Assembly: GCA_023101725.1 (NCBI GenBank)
Contig: JALJCO010013725.1
Span: 124,001 to 188,000, forward strand
Source of the DNA: Atherinomorus stipes
Lineage: Eukaryota > Chordata > Actinopteri > Atheriniformes > Atherinidae
Direction of reading: 5' to 3'
Length of the DNA stretch: 64,000 nt
The notes under the pieces were generated by a model. The model did not search any database and was not told where the DNA came from. It saw nothing but the letters and a program-made list of their open reading frames with translations. Made by a program: the position numbers and the translations under genes. Below, one piece after another: positions 35,131 through 50,095 of the stretch. Each line of letters opens with the position of its first letter. Within the stretch, counting starts at the first letter, position 1.

Positions 35131-36750
35131 GTATCTTTCTATTCTTAATAGTGTTGCTGTTTACAACCAGAGAATACATAAACAAATAAAATCATCATTG
35201 GTATATGAGAGCATCTACACGTGGACTTGAGTGAGATTACAGACAGGTCTCACTTTACAAAGGCGGTCAAGGAAAGGAATATTAAAATGACAACAAACAT
35301 TTTAATCAGCAAACTGACTAATCTCCTCTAGACTCGTCGTTGATGATGAGTCAGGTGATGTTGACCATCTTCAGCTGGTAGTGTTGATTTTCAGGTATGT
35401 GAAATCACATGGTGCACAGGTTTGGTATTTTCTTTTGTTGTCACACATAAAAAGATAAAGTAAAATAAAAAAATCAAATCATTTTTAAAATTATTGGTTG
35501 GTTTTTTTAAAGTAAAATATGTTTTGCGGCTCTAAACAACTTAGTTAGTGGACAGGTGGTAACGTTACCCCCTTAAACCCCTGGACTAACTGTTCTAACA
35601 TCCTAATATGTTTCTGTACAGTGCACTGTTAAAAAGCAAACTTAAAAAAGCCTGTACTATTCCGGCAGCTAGGGCCCCCATAAATATACTTTGAGATAAC
35701 AGTATATTATTTGTTATTACACAATAACATGTGTAATTAACTACTAAATTACCTACAAATACAGTAAAATACTGCTGAAATAGAGAAAGCAGGATTAGAA
35801 TGACATAACATCCACTGATATTTGTTCTGCTTTATGTAATTTTGCAGAAACTCATATCTAATCAGTGGTTAGTGCAAGATGTAAATTATATGTCCATTAA
35901 ACTAACTGATGATTAACAGTAATTCCGGTTAAATCAGCGACTGAAATTCTTGTATAACTTATTTGCTAGTAGGAACTAGTGGCACTGGCACAGGCCTCTA
36001 AGCAGTCAGGCAGGTCCTTGAGAGAAGATACAGTTTAAACAAGCGTAAAACACCTGTGACAAAGTTGCACCACGAAAAAGTCAAGGTATCACATACACAC
36101 TTAACTCATGGTGCAGGATGGAACAGGAGGAGCCACAAAGCATGCTGGGAAATATTTGAACAAACCCATTCTAGGACCAATTAGGGTCCATTTTCTGCTC
36201 CCTTACATGCATAAATGGCGACGTAGATTTAATGTGTCACCCTGCGTGGCTGCCTTCATATTTCCATGCGTCTTCTGCATTCCCATGGTGCATAAATCAG
36301 TTTGTCCGCTGGACGGCAGTACTACCTGTCCATGCTCTGGCGATGTAATATCGTACATATCAGTGTATTTTTGGACAAACTCGCACAGCCTTGTTTGGCG
36401 TCTTCTTTCTCAGGTGTTTTTTTTGGGGGGCAATTGGCCCTAGCGGTTTTTGTGTTGTTATTGTTCAGGTTCCTCTTTTTCTTCCCTGGTTTGTTCCTTT
36501 CGCTGGCTGCATATCAGCTACACAGCTCAAAACTGACCCCACGGTTTTCAGTGGTATTGCTTCATCTTCTGCATTGAGTGACGGAGCAACAAGCCCCTCG
36601 AAAATGCACCAAATTACGTAAGTAACCGACGCAGACGACGGACGAAACTGTCAATCCATCTGCGTATCAGTCTTCTGGGTCGAGCATAAATGGGCTTTTA
36701 CACTGATGTCACAGACGGATGGAGGGACAGACAGACAGATGGACAGATGG
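35131..36750. other. intron sequence, nothing firmly recognised
   Basis: About 1.6 kb. The overlapping frames at 36108-36443 and 36302-36621 have no domains and cover a G/T-rich stretch; I regard them as chance. Confidence 0.4.
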
Positions 36751-36751
36751 A

Positions 36752-36815
36752 CAATAGATAGATAGATAGATAGATACTTTTATTGATCCCAGAACTGGGA
36801 AATGATGTGAAATAT
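36752..36815 (-). mobile_element. Rex1-like LINE 3' tail remnant
   Basis: A (GATA)n run at 36755-36774 is followed by CTTTTATTGATCCCAGAACT. Read on the minus strand this is GGGATCAATAAAAG with a TATC-repeat tail, the 3' end typical of Rex1/CR1-type teleost LINEs. Confidence 0.6.
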
Positions 36816-37210
36816 ACACAGATTTAAATGAGGTCCCAACACTTATTTGCGTGTCCGCACCAGAAAACTGTTCAAACAGAAAGGTTCTAAGGGTGGGGCA
36901 GGTTCTGGGCCAATCATAATAGTGGGTGGGGCGTGCTTAGGCCCACCCACATATTGTACATTTCTATGAAAAATGTGTTTCATCTTTTCCTCTGTGAAAT
37001 GAAATGACATCTTTAAAAAGATGGTAATTTCATGTTATTTACAGTTACAGGTTTTCATGTTGTATTATGTGATATCTGTAAATTCATAGTTTATTTCCAT
37101 TATATCATTTATATTAATAATTATTACTAACCTCGTATTTCTTTAAAGTATAAAACTGTTAAATCCTGGAGAAAAATGTTAAATTACAGTTCTTTTCTTA
37201 AGTATGTGAT
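36816..37210. other. intron sequence, nothing recognised
   Basis: AT-rich sequence before the composite MITE. Confidence 0.4.
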
Positions 37211-37584
37211 AGGGCTGCCACAAACGGTTATTTTGATAATCGACTAGTCATCAATTATTTTGGCAATTAGTCGAGTAATCGGATCATACATAAATTGTAG
37301 CATATCTAAAGTTCCAGTCAAAAAGTTTGGACACTTTCTTATTGAATCTAATTGAAAATCATGTCCAAACTTTTGACTGGTGATGTGCGTGTTAATTTAT
37401 GTCAATACAATTCAAGAAAAGATGACCAGACAGAAAGACAGACAAGGCAGCGGAAGGTACAGTGGCAACTTTGAGGGGAAAAACAAAGGCTAAAGACAAT
37501 AACTGATTAGTTGCTTATGAAATTAGTTGTAGACTATTTTGATAGTTGAGGATTAGTTGATAAATAGACTAATCATGGCACCCC
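37211..37584. mobile_element. composite hAT-type MITE, copy 2
   Basis: AGGGCTGCCACAAACGGTTA at the left and GACTAATCATGGCACCCC at the right. It contains the captured inverted repeat at 37312-37380 (CCAGTCAAAAAGTTTGGACA / TGTCCAAACTTTTGACTGG). It ends about 140 bp from the bcas3 exon. Confidence 0.85.
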
Positions 37585-37721
37585 AAGTGCGTGAAGAAGT
37601 GTAAGAGAAACTCGGTCAGTAGTGACCAAGTTTGTGGTGTATAATGTGACCTTCACTGCAACATCTCTTAACCATCTCAAACAGAAAGTGATGGCAAGCG
37701 TATCAAAATACATGAACTCAC

Positions 37722-37794
37722 CCAGACGACCCAGCGCTCTTGCAGACCCCCAGCAAGGGCCTCTTTTCAGCAAAACTGTCCATCCTTAAAGGAC
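37722..37794 (-). CDS. bcas3: bcas3 coding exon (N-terminal beta-propeller), third of three
   Basis: Internal exon of BCAS3 following 48464-48545. A strong polypyrimidine acceptor (TTCTTCCTCTTTAG) precedes 73 coding bases, followed by the donor GTGAGT. Two bases complete the split codon left by the previous exon, then come 23 codons and two bases of the next split codon, so the phase is consistent across all three exons. The peptide includes [20 protein letters not shown]; the human protein has [20 protein letters not shown]. The next human segment (a CCVDLYSLRTGE-like stretch) was searched for by eye below 37.7 kb on the minus strand and not found, so the following exon is probably beyond position 1. 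The 5' flank on the plus strand is a hAT-type MITE (37211-37584). Confidence 0.93.
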
Positions 37795-38829
37795 CTAAAG
37801 AGGAAGAAGAGTCAAGTGATGAGGCAGATGGCAAACAGAACTACAAGCACAGAACAAAGAGGGTCATTCTTTAACATGTCAGGCCTGTAGCGCTGCCCAG
37901 CCTCAAACCAACCGGCAGCCTACGACCCCGACTCCAGCCGTGCTGATCACATTGTTACTGCTGCACCATAATTTAACCATGGTCACCCAATATCTTTGCT
38001 AAAGAAGATTTGAGATGAAAATGTCTTTGTTTTCTAAAGAAAAAGATGGAGAAAAAAACTGAATGTTGCACAAGTCGGTGTCGGTTACAGTCTTGTTTGT
38101 TTTTGGGGTTTGGGGGGTCACATTACAGCATGCTAGAAAACCCAGCCGACGCTTAAAAAATGAAGAGAAAACAAGCTGCATTAAGTGCAGCAATCCAATA
38201 TTTTTCCCTAATTGTCTCATTTTTGAAGTGGGGCAGAGGATGAGGGGCTTGAGGGGAACGGGGAACTTAGATTGAAGAAGATGTTACCCTTTAGAAGACT
38301 GTAATTTGAGGCTTCGCAGTAATCAAGCTGAGTTCCTGTGGTGTGGCGTGAGAGCAGAAGTGCCTTCCCGAGCAGACCTTAACACTCTAAAGGCTCCTTT
38401 CTTCTTTCAGGCTTCTGTCATCAGACATCTTTTCCAGTCCTGATCCTCCGCTCTAACAAAAATATGCTTCTCTGAGACTTAGTGAAATGGCACATTTAGA
38501 AAAATAAACTTTCCGGGTTTAAATGCAACATTCAATGAACAGGAAGATCTTGATTTGATTCTTTGAGTCTTAGTAACCGAAGCAGAAACTGTAGGAGGTG
38601 TAGATGACACAACCTGCGGATTGTAGATTTCTACTTGAAGAACCCCCCACAAAGACCTGCTTTATACGTCGTTATACATATTTTTACATTCTCTAAATAG
38701 CTATTTGTTGTCAGCCAAGGACCACTTATCCAAATTTTCCAGGACAGCGGAGGATCGTAGGTTGTAAATTTCAGGGAGGATGTGGATAAATGTATTCCTT
38801 TTTGAAAACCACTACTTCCTCTCTATTCC
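37795..38829. other. intron sequence upstream of the third exon
   Basis: Minus-strand intron 5' to the exon acceptor. No repeat ends were recognised. The branch-point region is GC-poor and pyrimidine-rich on the minus strand close to 37795. Confidence 0.45.
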
Positions 38830-39230
38830 AGGAGAGGATAACCTTGCCCATTATAATCAACACCTATTTTCGGGGCTCTTTAAGTCCGCCCATCCACAGC
38901 CTCCCATGCCAGACAATTGGCCTTTTAATGGCTTACCACAGTGCAACACTGTTTGCACCCAAGCAGATTGCAATCAGCCCCCCCCCACCCGTGGTACAAT
39001 TCATATTTATTTTCTGCTGAGAGAATTACTTCCCTCATGTGTCAGACTATCTGCTGCTTCTTATTACTGTGGTTTGCTTTCATCCACTTCCAGTACTCTT
39101 CAAATGCTGCCATTGTGTGTTGTTGAAATCTGCTAAAAGACCGGAACATGTAGGAGAACAAAAAGCTGTTTTTCACCACAGACCAGCTTTTCCATCGCTG
39201 ACTGACACCTGGAGCGCTAAAATTTAAACC
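38830..39230. promoter_or_regulatory. candidate conserved non-coding element
   Basis: A repeat-free block with TAATCAACACC, GACAATTGGCC, TTAATGGC and GCAGATTGCAATCAG words, interrupted by a short C run at 38979-38986. Candidate only; conservation was not tested. Confidence 0.25.
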
Positions 39231-40209
39231 TTGTGTCTGGGCAGCATTTAACCGGCTGCACCACGGCTTGCAGGATACCAATCCTGCAAGCTTTCTGGTT
39301 TGGTACTCCGAGTGGTTCCTGACCGTTTTTCAACTCCGGTGGTACCCTATGCGAAATATATTTTTAACCAAGTACCCCCCTCTTGACCACAAAGAATTTG
39401 TTGGTTGGAATAATAGATTTAAAAAATACAGCACTTCATTGATTATAGCTTTATTAAACTGGAACTTTTGCAAACCCAGTTTATGAAACTACTCTTACAT
39501 TGATTGAAATTTTCATTATATGAATTTCATGGATTTTTTTTTTTTTTTCATTTGTGAAATAACATACATAGTTATGGAAATATTTTACAAACCCCGTGGA
39601 AAGGCTCAAAGTACTGCCAAGGGTACTTGTACTGAGCATGGAAACGCTTATTGCAAAGCCTGAGAGTCCTTTTTTATTTAATTTTTTTTGTTGTTGTTGT
39701 GTATTTATTAAGGATATTTCGGGAGAGTCCTGGTTCTGCAAATTCCAATGTGAAATAAAAGCTGAATTGTTGCATTTGAAAGGATGTACTTCTATTATTA
39801 TGATGTACTAACATTGCAAGAGCGGTTATTTTGGTCTCAGTAATGTTGACAATAATACTGTTCATCATCAATATGTGGGACAATATATCGTCCAGCAAAA
39901 TCTGGTGTCATCCCAGGTCTGCTCGTACCTCCATTTGAGAAACAGTGTTATAGCATCTTAGCTAACTATATCCAAGACAACAAAACATCAGTCTCTCATT
40001 ATCATGATTATTTTGCTGAGCTGTTCTTTGAATCTAATTAAATTTGTGAGTACATCTACTAATATGAAACAGCAATAAGAAAAAGTTTGTACGTCATATG
40101 AAATTTGGTCATAATATCAGAAAACCAGCTAAAATGACACCCCTGATGTTAATGATCCACAATCATCTGGTTTATCTTCATGTTCTCTGTATCTGGGGCA
40201 TGTAGAGAC
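39231..40209. other. intron sequence, nothing recognised
   Basis: AT-rich with T runs at 39534-39548 and 39670-39700. No element ends. Confidence 0.4.
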
Positions 40210-41208
40210 GAGGGGTGGTAATCACCAGGTACCTCGCAATATGATACTATCACGATATTTTGCCTACGATAACGATAATATCACAGTACTGTATGCCAAT
40301 TCTCCAGTAATCGATGTATTGACGAAACTTTAATCCACGATACACCAAAATATATTTCACTGAAGACATTTCAAATTTATTAACCAAAGTGAATCCATTT
40401 GAAATGGATTACAAAATACTGTCAATTTCACATCAGTGATTTTCATGCTTATGAAAAATAAACATTTCAGTCAGTGCATTATAATCTTAAACCACCCGAG
40501 TGGTCTATGAAAACCTGGACAGACATTTTAACTTGTATAGAGACCTATGAAATCCATTTTATTTTTTCTAAAATTCCGTTTTAATTTTTCCCATTTTCTG
40601 TTTTTTTTTTTTTTTTGAGAATTACGTTTTATCAATTTTACACAAATTTAACACCAATACAATGTATAAAACAACTAAATTTAGCAAATTAATGACGTTA
40701 TAATTACTAACTTGAATGCTTTCACGCTTTTAAACATATTTAAGGAAAACATGGCACAAGTTTAAAGCACGCGCGGGGTGGGTGCGCTCTGCAGCCTAGT
40801 GACCCCCGTTTTGGAGCATTTTTCCGGGCAAAGCTTTCCCTTTTTATAAAGAAAAAACCACATTTTCGGCAATCGTTGCTCATTTCCGTGACATTCCGTG
40901 TTTATAATAAATTCCGTTTTTAATGTTCAATTTCGTGATTCCTTTCGTGATTCCGTGATCGCGGATTTCATAGGGCTCTAACTTGTTCTTTCCACTGTGT
41001 GTGAAGTTTAACCTGAACCTGCAGATGCACATAGATATCAGTGGAAAGCAGCCACTTTTCTACATGCTGGACCGTTGCAAATAGAACAACAAAATCTTGT
41101 GAGATGCCATTAGTAAAAGTATTGATAAAGTGTTTTTTTATATTGATATGATATTGCAACATAAAATATTGCAATATTTTAGTGTATCTATGTTTTTTCA
41201 CACCCCTT
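40210..41208. mobile_element. hAT-type element with a second hAT element nested in it
   Basis: Ends GAGGGGTGGTAATCACC and, reversed, AAGGGGTGTGAAAAAACAT, with 8-bp flanks GTAGAGAC (40202-40209) and ATAGAGAC (41209-41216), seven of eight matching. The interior is rich in ACGATA/ATCG words. The right end resembles that of the element at 62050-62333. No coding capacity. Confidence 0.75.
40537..40978. mobile_element. hAT-type MITE, short form of the 57156 element
   Basis: A 442-bp element with ends containing GACCTATGAAATCC and, reversed, GAGCCCTATGAAATCC, flanked by perfect 8-bp repeats TAACTTGT (40529-40536 and 40979-40986). It is inserted in 40210-41208. The interior shares AATTCCGTTTTTAAT, GGAGCATTTTTCCGGGCAAA and ATTAATGACGTTATAATTAC-like stretches with 57156-58118, in the opposite orientation and with an internal deletion. 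Confidence 0.88.
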
Positions 41209-41216
41209 ATAGAGAC

Positions 41217-43413
41217 CCCAGAGAATGGATCCCCAGGGTAAAAATGTTCCATCTAAGTAAACTACAATAAAACAGAAGAAGAATATGAATGACAACAGCA
41301 TGCTAACGTGGATCCCAAAAACTCGTGTCATCCATCACTTTCAGCAACTGAATTATTTCTAAACATTAAGCTTTGACCAAAAACACACTGGCCTCAGTTA
41401 CATGATGTTTTTTTGTTTGTTTGTTTGTTTTAAATTAAGAATTAAAGTATTCTTCTCGGTCTTTACATAGAAAAAATAATTCCAAATTGAGGTTTTATTT
41501 AATTCTGCTTTAGGTCTTGGGGTTGGTAAGGGTTCTCATTGGACAGGAGGCAGACATGACTTAATGTATTGTGATTTACAAAAGACAGTAAAATTATTAT
41601 TGAGTATTACTGAGCATTATCAATAATCAATATACTTTTATTTTGGTCAGTGTTTTTTTTTTAAGTGTTTTGTTCTGATCAAGTTTGATGGATTGTGTCA
41701 AGAATTTTTGTTAAATTACAGTGAATGTTAAATTTAAGTTGTGTCTGACTAGATGGCTTTTCTAAGCTTCTTCCAAAACTCTTTTTCGGACTACGTTTTT
41801 TATTATTTATGTGCTCCAAATGTGAGCATTGTTTTTCAGTTTCAGTTCAAAATGAATAAATAAATAAAATAGTCAAATTTACGTCTGTTTACATTTACAT
41901 GGAAGTAACCGAGGCTCAGTTCCTGCTCCTTTTTTGTTTTGGCTACAACATGGAAAACTACATGATAACATGATGAGCTTCTCTTTGATTTTGACTGTAG
42001 TTTTGTACCAGCACTGACACACTACTTTATTTCCACCAGCTAGCTCAAATCCAACGCTTGTTCTGTTTGGCTTCATTGTCCGCCATTTCAACAGGACAAT
42101 GGGAAGGAGCATGCATGGAATAACTGACATTATCTTAAGAATAGAACTGAAGGTTTACATGACAGATGAATTATTTTATTCAGAATTTAAAGAGGAATAA
42201 ACCCACCACTTAGTTCAGAATTAAGTTTTATTCGGAATTATCATTTTCATTCAGAATTAGGGGTTTTGCATGGTCTTTTTTAATCTTAAGCAGAATTAAC
42301 GTATTCAAAATTAAAGAAGAAACTCTCATGTAAAGGCTGTCATTTTCACTCTTGTTTTATGAATGCAAGGGTCTAAACACCATTGTCTCATGTTATCAGA
42401 CCTTATAAAGTCATTAAATACCCAATCATTTATTCATTCAATAAATGAATCATCTGGACTGAATGAAGTCAAACCCAACTACAATGCTGAACAGTTATTA
42501 GAAAATAACAACGCGCTGCTAAGTATTTGTGACAGAGCTCATGTTCACCTTCCAAATATTCTACAGGCTGATTTTCTATGGATGTGCAAACATTTCTGGA
42601 CTGATTGACAGCAGCTGGCTGGCTCCTGGAGGCTTTGTCTTACATTGAGGGAAGCGAATCGGTGCCATGATCAGACGTGTTAGCCATGCTGATAACAAGG
42701 AGCACAGCAGTACGAACACTTAGCCACTTTGTTTACATACCAATGGATTACTGCAGCTGAGTCAGCTGTCTGCTCCAAGTTCCTACATGACACGTTCACC
42801 CTGTGGATGTTTGTTTGCTTGTTGAGATGTAGTTAAGCTAAATACGGATATCTTAGGAGAATAATCAGTGTGTAATGTTTCTAGAAGGTAAAAGCCTGGC
42901 TTATAATGACCACCAGCTGGCTTGACACGCAAAACTGACCTTATTAATTCATTCCAGACTTTATGAAGCCTCGGGAACAGATACAGGAGCAGAGAAAAGT
43001 CTCATTAATCCAGAACAAGTGGTAGCTATCATTGGAGAAAACACTCACCTGCTGTCTAAGAAAAAATGTCAGAGGATTCAGGGTTCATGTTTGAATAACC
43101 ACGAAAGAGATTAAGAAAATACCAACAATAACCTGTATTGGACTTGTTGAGTTGATTTGATTTATTTAGGCCTTGTTGCTAAGCAAGAGGACCACCAGGC
43201 TCCAGTGCAGCACAGCATGGACCATCTGGATTATCTAACTGAAGACCAGAATGCAACACAGACCTGAGACCAGACTGAATGCAGACTAGAGGAATCCACT
43301 GATTTATTTTGATTAAACAATTTTTCCAGACCACTTGTGTATGTACAAAGGAAATACTTAACAGCTAATATCTGTGCTTGAGCAATAAACAAGTGACTGA
43401 TTTTTATCTGATT
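41217..43413. other. intron sequence with a (GTTT)n tract
   Basis: A (GTTT)n tract at 41409-41430. Otherwise about 2.2 kb without recognisable elements. The frame at 42363-42608 is accidental. Confidence 0.4.
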
Positions 43414-43415
43414 TA

Positions 43416-44948
43416 CAGCGGGGAAAAAGTATTGAATATTTCTAGTAGAGCTATTGACATGACTTTTCAGCAGATGTCAGCAGCAACCCAAGTAATGCAC
43501 ACATACAAAGAAATCCTAACATTTATGTCCAGAAATTATGTGTAATATAGTGAAATGACCCAGGGAATAAGTATTGAATAGGCTTACTGAAATTTATTTA
43601 ATACTTCGTGCAACAACTTTTGTGGTGATTCCAGCCTCCTGACGCCTCCTGTATGGAGAAACCAGTGGAATACGTTGCTCAGGTGTGATTTTGGTCCATT
43701 CTTCCACACAAACTGCCTTCAAATCTTCAAGTTTCCAGGTGTCTCTTCTGTGAGCTCGGATCTTCCGTTCTTTCAGGTCAGGTGATTGACCGGGCCATTC
43801 TAGCAGCTTTATTCTTTATTTCTTAAACCAGGTGAGTGTTTCTTGGCTGTGTGGTGGGATGGTCGTCTTGCTGAAAGATCAAGCCTCTTTTCATCTTCAG
43901 CAGCTGCAGATGCTGCAGATTCTGGTCCAGAATGTCTCTCTACCTTTCTCCATTCATTCTTCCTTCAATGATATGAAGTCTGCCAGCGCCACATGCTGAA
44001 AAACAGCCCCGACCATGATGTTCCCACCTCCAAACTTCACTGTTGCTATGGTGTTTTTGGTTCCATTTCTCCTCCAAACATGTTGTGACATCTTATGACA
44101 TCCGAAGAGTTCAGTTCTGGTCTCATCTGTCCAGACTATGTTTTCCAGAATGTCATGGGTTCGTCCAGATGTTGTGTTGCAAACTTCAAACCAGCATCAA
44201 CATGTTTTTCTTCAGAAATGAAGTCTTGCGTGGTGTGTGTGCATGAAGGCCATGAGTGCTTTACTTCTTGTTTTCTCTGAAACAACTGTACCTGCTGATT
44301 CCAGGTCTTTCTGAAGCTCTCCACGAGTGGTCCTGGGCTGCTGGAGAACCTTTCTGATTATTGTTCTGACTCCTCTGTCTGAAATCTTGTGAGGAGCACC
44401 TGGTCGTGGCCGCTTTATGACCATGCCGTGTTCTTTCCACTTCCGGATGATGGTCCCAATGGTGCTCACTGGAACTTTCAGAAGTTTAGAAATGCACCTG
44501 GAACCAATGCCTTCAGTGTGTTTGCAAAAATAAGGTTGTGTAGGTCTTTAGACAGCTCTTTGCTTTTACCCATCATGCAATGTTTCTTGTCTGACACCTT
44601 ACTGATGAGAAACCTTTTTAAAGGCATCAATCAGGACTAAACCAGCTGATATTACTTTGCACTGACAGAGGACAGGATTACTTTCTAAATACTGACAGAC
44701 TCCAGCTGCTTTCTTGGCTTTCCAGATCTTTTTGTCTCCATTTCTTCATGTGTTCAATACCTATTCCCTGTGTCATTTCACTATATTATACATAACTTCA
44801 TTTATGGACATAAATGTTCAGATTTCTTTGTATGTGTGCATTACTTGGGTTGTTGCCGACATCTGGTGAAAATTTCATGTCAATAGCTCGACTAGAAATA
44901 TATTTTCTGAGAAAAATGTTGACATGTTCAATACTTTTTTCCCCACTG
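43416..44948 (-). mobile_element. Tc1-like transposon, near full length, inactive
   Basis: Inverted ends CAGCGGGGAAAAAGTATTGA and, reversed, CAGTGGGGAAAAAAGTATTG, flanked by TA (43414-43415 and 44949-44950). 1533 bp, the expected length for a Tc1-like element. The transposase is on the minus strand and broken. Confidence 0.93.
43600..44582 (-). pseudogene. Tc1-like transposase, dead
   Basis: The minus strand starts near 44575 with MMGKSKELSKDLHNLIFA. The best preserved part is the DNA-binding region: STIGTIIRKWKEHGMVIKRP, GAPHKISDRGVRTIIRK and TTRGELQKDLESAGTVVSEK (44280-44470). The catalytic core downstream (43620-44280) is crossed by stops and frame shifts and reads only as short pieces. 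Confidence 0.85.
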
Positions 44949-44950
44949 TA

Positions 44951-48557
<3,607 letters not shown>

Positions 48558-48706
48558 TCAACAGTTAAACATCACGTAACACTTCCCATCAGAAATATAT
48601 ACATAATAACCTGGATGGGAGAGAAAGTTAAGTTAGGGCAACCAGAGGGCCCAGCCCGGCCCGCAGGAGGAATCTGGTCAATGTGAAAATTACACTAACA
48701 TATGTA

Positions 48707-48856
48707 CAGTCGTCCCCAAAATTATTCCTACCCTCCTAGTAAAGAAAAGGCTAAATTCACAATAGTAATTCTAATAATAAGAAACTGAAGAAACTAATAA
48801 TAAATACAAATTTACAAAACTATAATTTAATTTAATTTAATTTAATTGTTTATATT
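48707..48856. mobile_element. Tc1/mariner-type MITE, right end lost
   Basis: Flanked by TA at 48705-48706, it begins CAGTCGTCCCCAAAATTATT as in the copy at 56727. It stops where the composite MITE begins at 48857. Confidence 0.75.
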
Positions 48857-49147
48857 AGGGCTGCAACGATTAGTCGATTAATCGACTAATCGTTGACAAT
48901 CAAAATAGTCGGTGACTAATTTCATAAACAACTAATCTTTCTGTCTGTTCGGGCTTTTCTTGAATAATTCATTGATAAGAATAAACACACACTACCAATC
49001 AAAAGTTTAGACATGTTTTCGGATGAGATTCAACGAGAACGTGTCCAAACTATTGACTGGTGATGTAAATATGTTACAATTTTTGCATGATCTGACAAAA
49101 TAATTAGTGACCAATAGATTATCAAAACAACTGTTTGTGAAAGCTCC
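48857..49147. mobile_element. composite hAT-type MITE, copy 3 (reverse orientation)
   Basis: It starts AGGGCTGCAACGATTAGTCG, contains the captured inverted repeat at about 48994-49061 (CCAATCAAAAGTTTAGACA / GTCCAAACTATTGACTGG) and ends GTTTGTGAAAGCTCC. Relative to copies 1 and 2 it is inverted. Confidence 0.8.
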
Positions 49148-49150
49148 AAC

Positions 49151-49187
49151 ATATACATATATATATATATATATATATGTGTATGTA
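49151..49187. repeat. TA/CATA microsatellite
   Basis: An alternating AT run with flanking ATATAC and GTGTATGTA units. The Tc1 element that follows is inserted at its right edge. Confidence 0.85.
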
Positions 49188-50093
49188 TAGGGGTTAGACA
49201 ATGAAACTGAAACACTTGGTTTTAGACCACAATAATTTATTAGTATGGTGTGGGGCCTCCTTTTGCGGCCAATACAGCGACAATTCGTCTTGGAAATGAC
49301 ATCTACAAGTCCTGAACAGTGGTCAGAGGGATTTTAAGCCATATTTCTTGCAGGATAGTGGGCAGGTCACTACGTGATGCTGGTGGAGGAAAACGTTTCC
49401 TGATTCGCTCCTCCAAAACTCCCCAAAGTGGCTCAATAATATTTAGATCTGGTGACTTTGCAGGCCATGGGAGATGTTCAACTTCACTTTCATGTTCATC
49501 AAACCAATCTTCCACCAGTCTTGCTGTGTGTATTTGTGCATTGTCATCCTGATACACTGCACCGCCTTCAGGATACAATGTTTGAACCTTTGGATGCACA
49601 TGGTCCTCCAGAATGGATCAGTAGTCCTTGGCCCATCTAGCACAAGTCCTGGGCCAAGCGAATGCCGTGATTTGGGCCGCTGTGGTTTTACGTTTTTGGA
49701 TACAATCCGGGTTAGCACCCGAACATCCCGTTCAGACAGCTTCCTCTTGCGTCCACAGTTAATCCTGTTGGATGTGGTTCGTCCTTCTTGGTGGTATGCT
49801 GACATTACCCTGGATACTGTGGCTCTTGATACATCACAGAGACTTGTCTTGGTCACAGATGCGCCAGCAAGACATGCACCAATTTGTCCTCTTTTGAACT
49901 CTGATACAATGTTGTATGCATTGTAATGTTTTGAGCAAAACTGTGCTTTTTACCTGCTAATTGAACCTTCACACTCTGCTCTTACTGGTGCAATGTGCAA
50001 TTAATGAATATTTGCCACCAGGCTGGTCCAATTTAGCCATGAAACCTCCCACACTAAAATGACAGGTGTTTCAGTTTCATTGTCTAACCCCTG
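49188..50093 (-). mobile_element. Tc1-like transposon, internally deleted (DD36E-like)
   Basis: A 906-bp element with inverted ends TAGGGGTTAGACAATGAAAC and, reversed, CAGGGGTTAGACAATGAAAC, flanked by TA (49186-49187 and 50094-50095). It encodes the two outer parts of a transposase on the minus strand but lacks the middle. Confidence 0.92.
49303..49870 (-). pseudogene. Tc1-like transposase with the first catalytic aspartate deleted
   Basis: The N-terminal part (49600-49860, minus) reads TKTSLCDVSRATVSRVMSAY and GRKRKLSERDVRVLTRIV, the paired-like DNA-binding region. The C-terminal part (frame 49303-49599) has AVYQDDNAQIHTARLVEDWF with the second catalytic D at residue 19 and WPAKSPDLNIIEPLWGVLEE with the catalytic E at residue 56. 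By hand count 36 residues lie between them, as in the DD36E (Incomer) group of Tc1/mariner. The central block with the first D is gone and the two parts are in different frames. Confidence 0.85.
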
Positions 50094-50095
50094 TA

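Noticed and set aside
36108..36621. Three overlapping frames with hydrophobic stretches
   Set aside because: They overlap in different phases in G/T-rich sequence; the apparent membrane segments come from T-rich composition.
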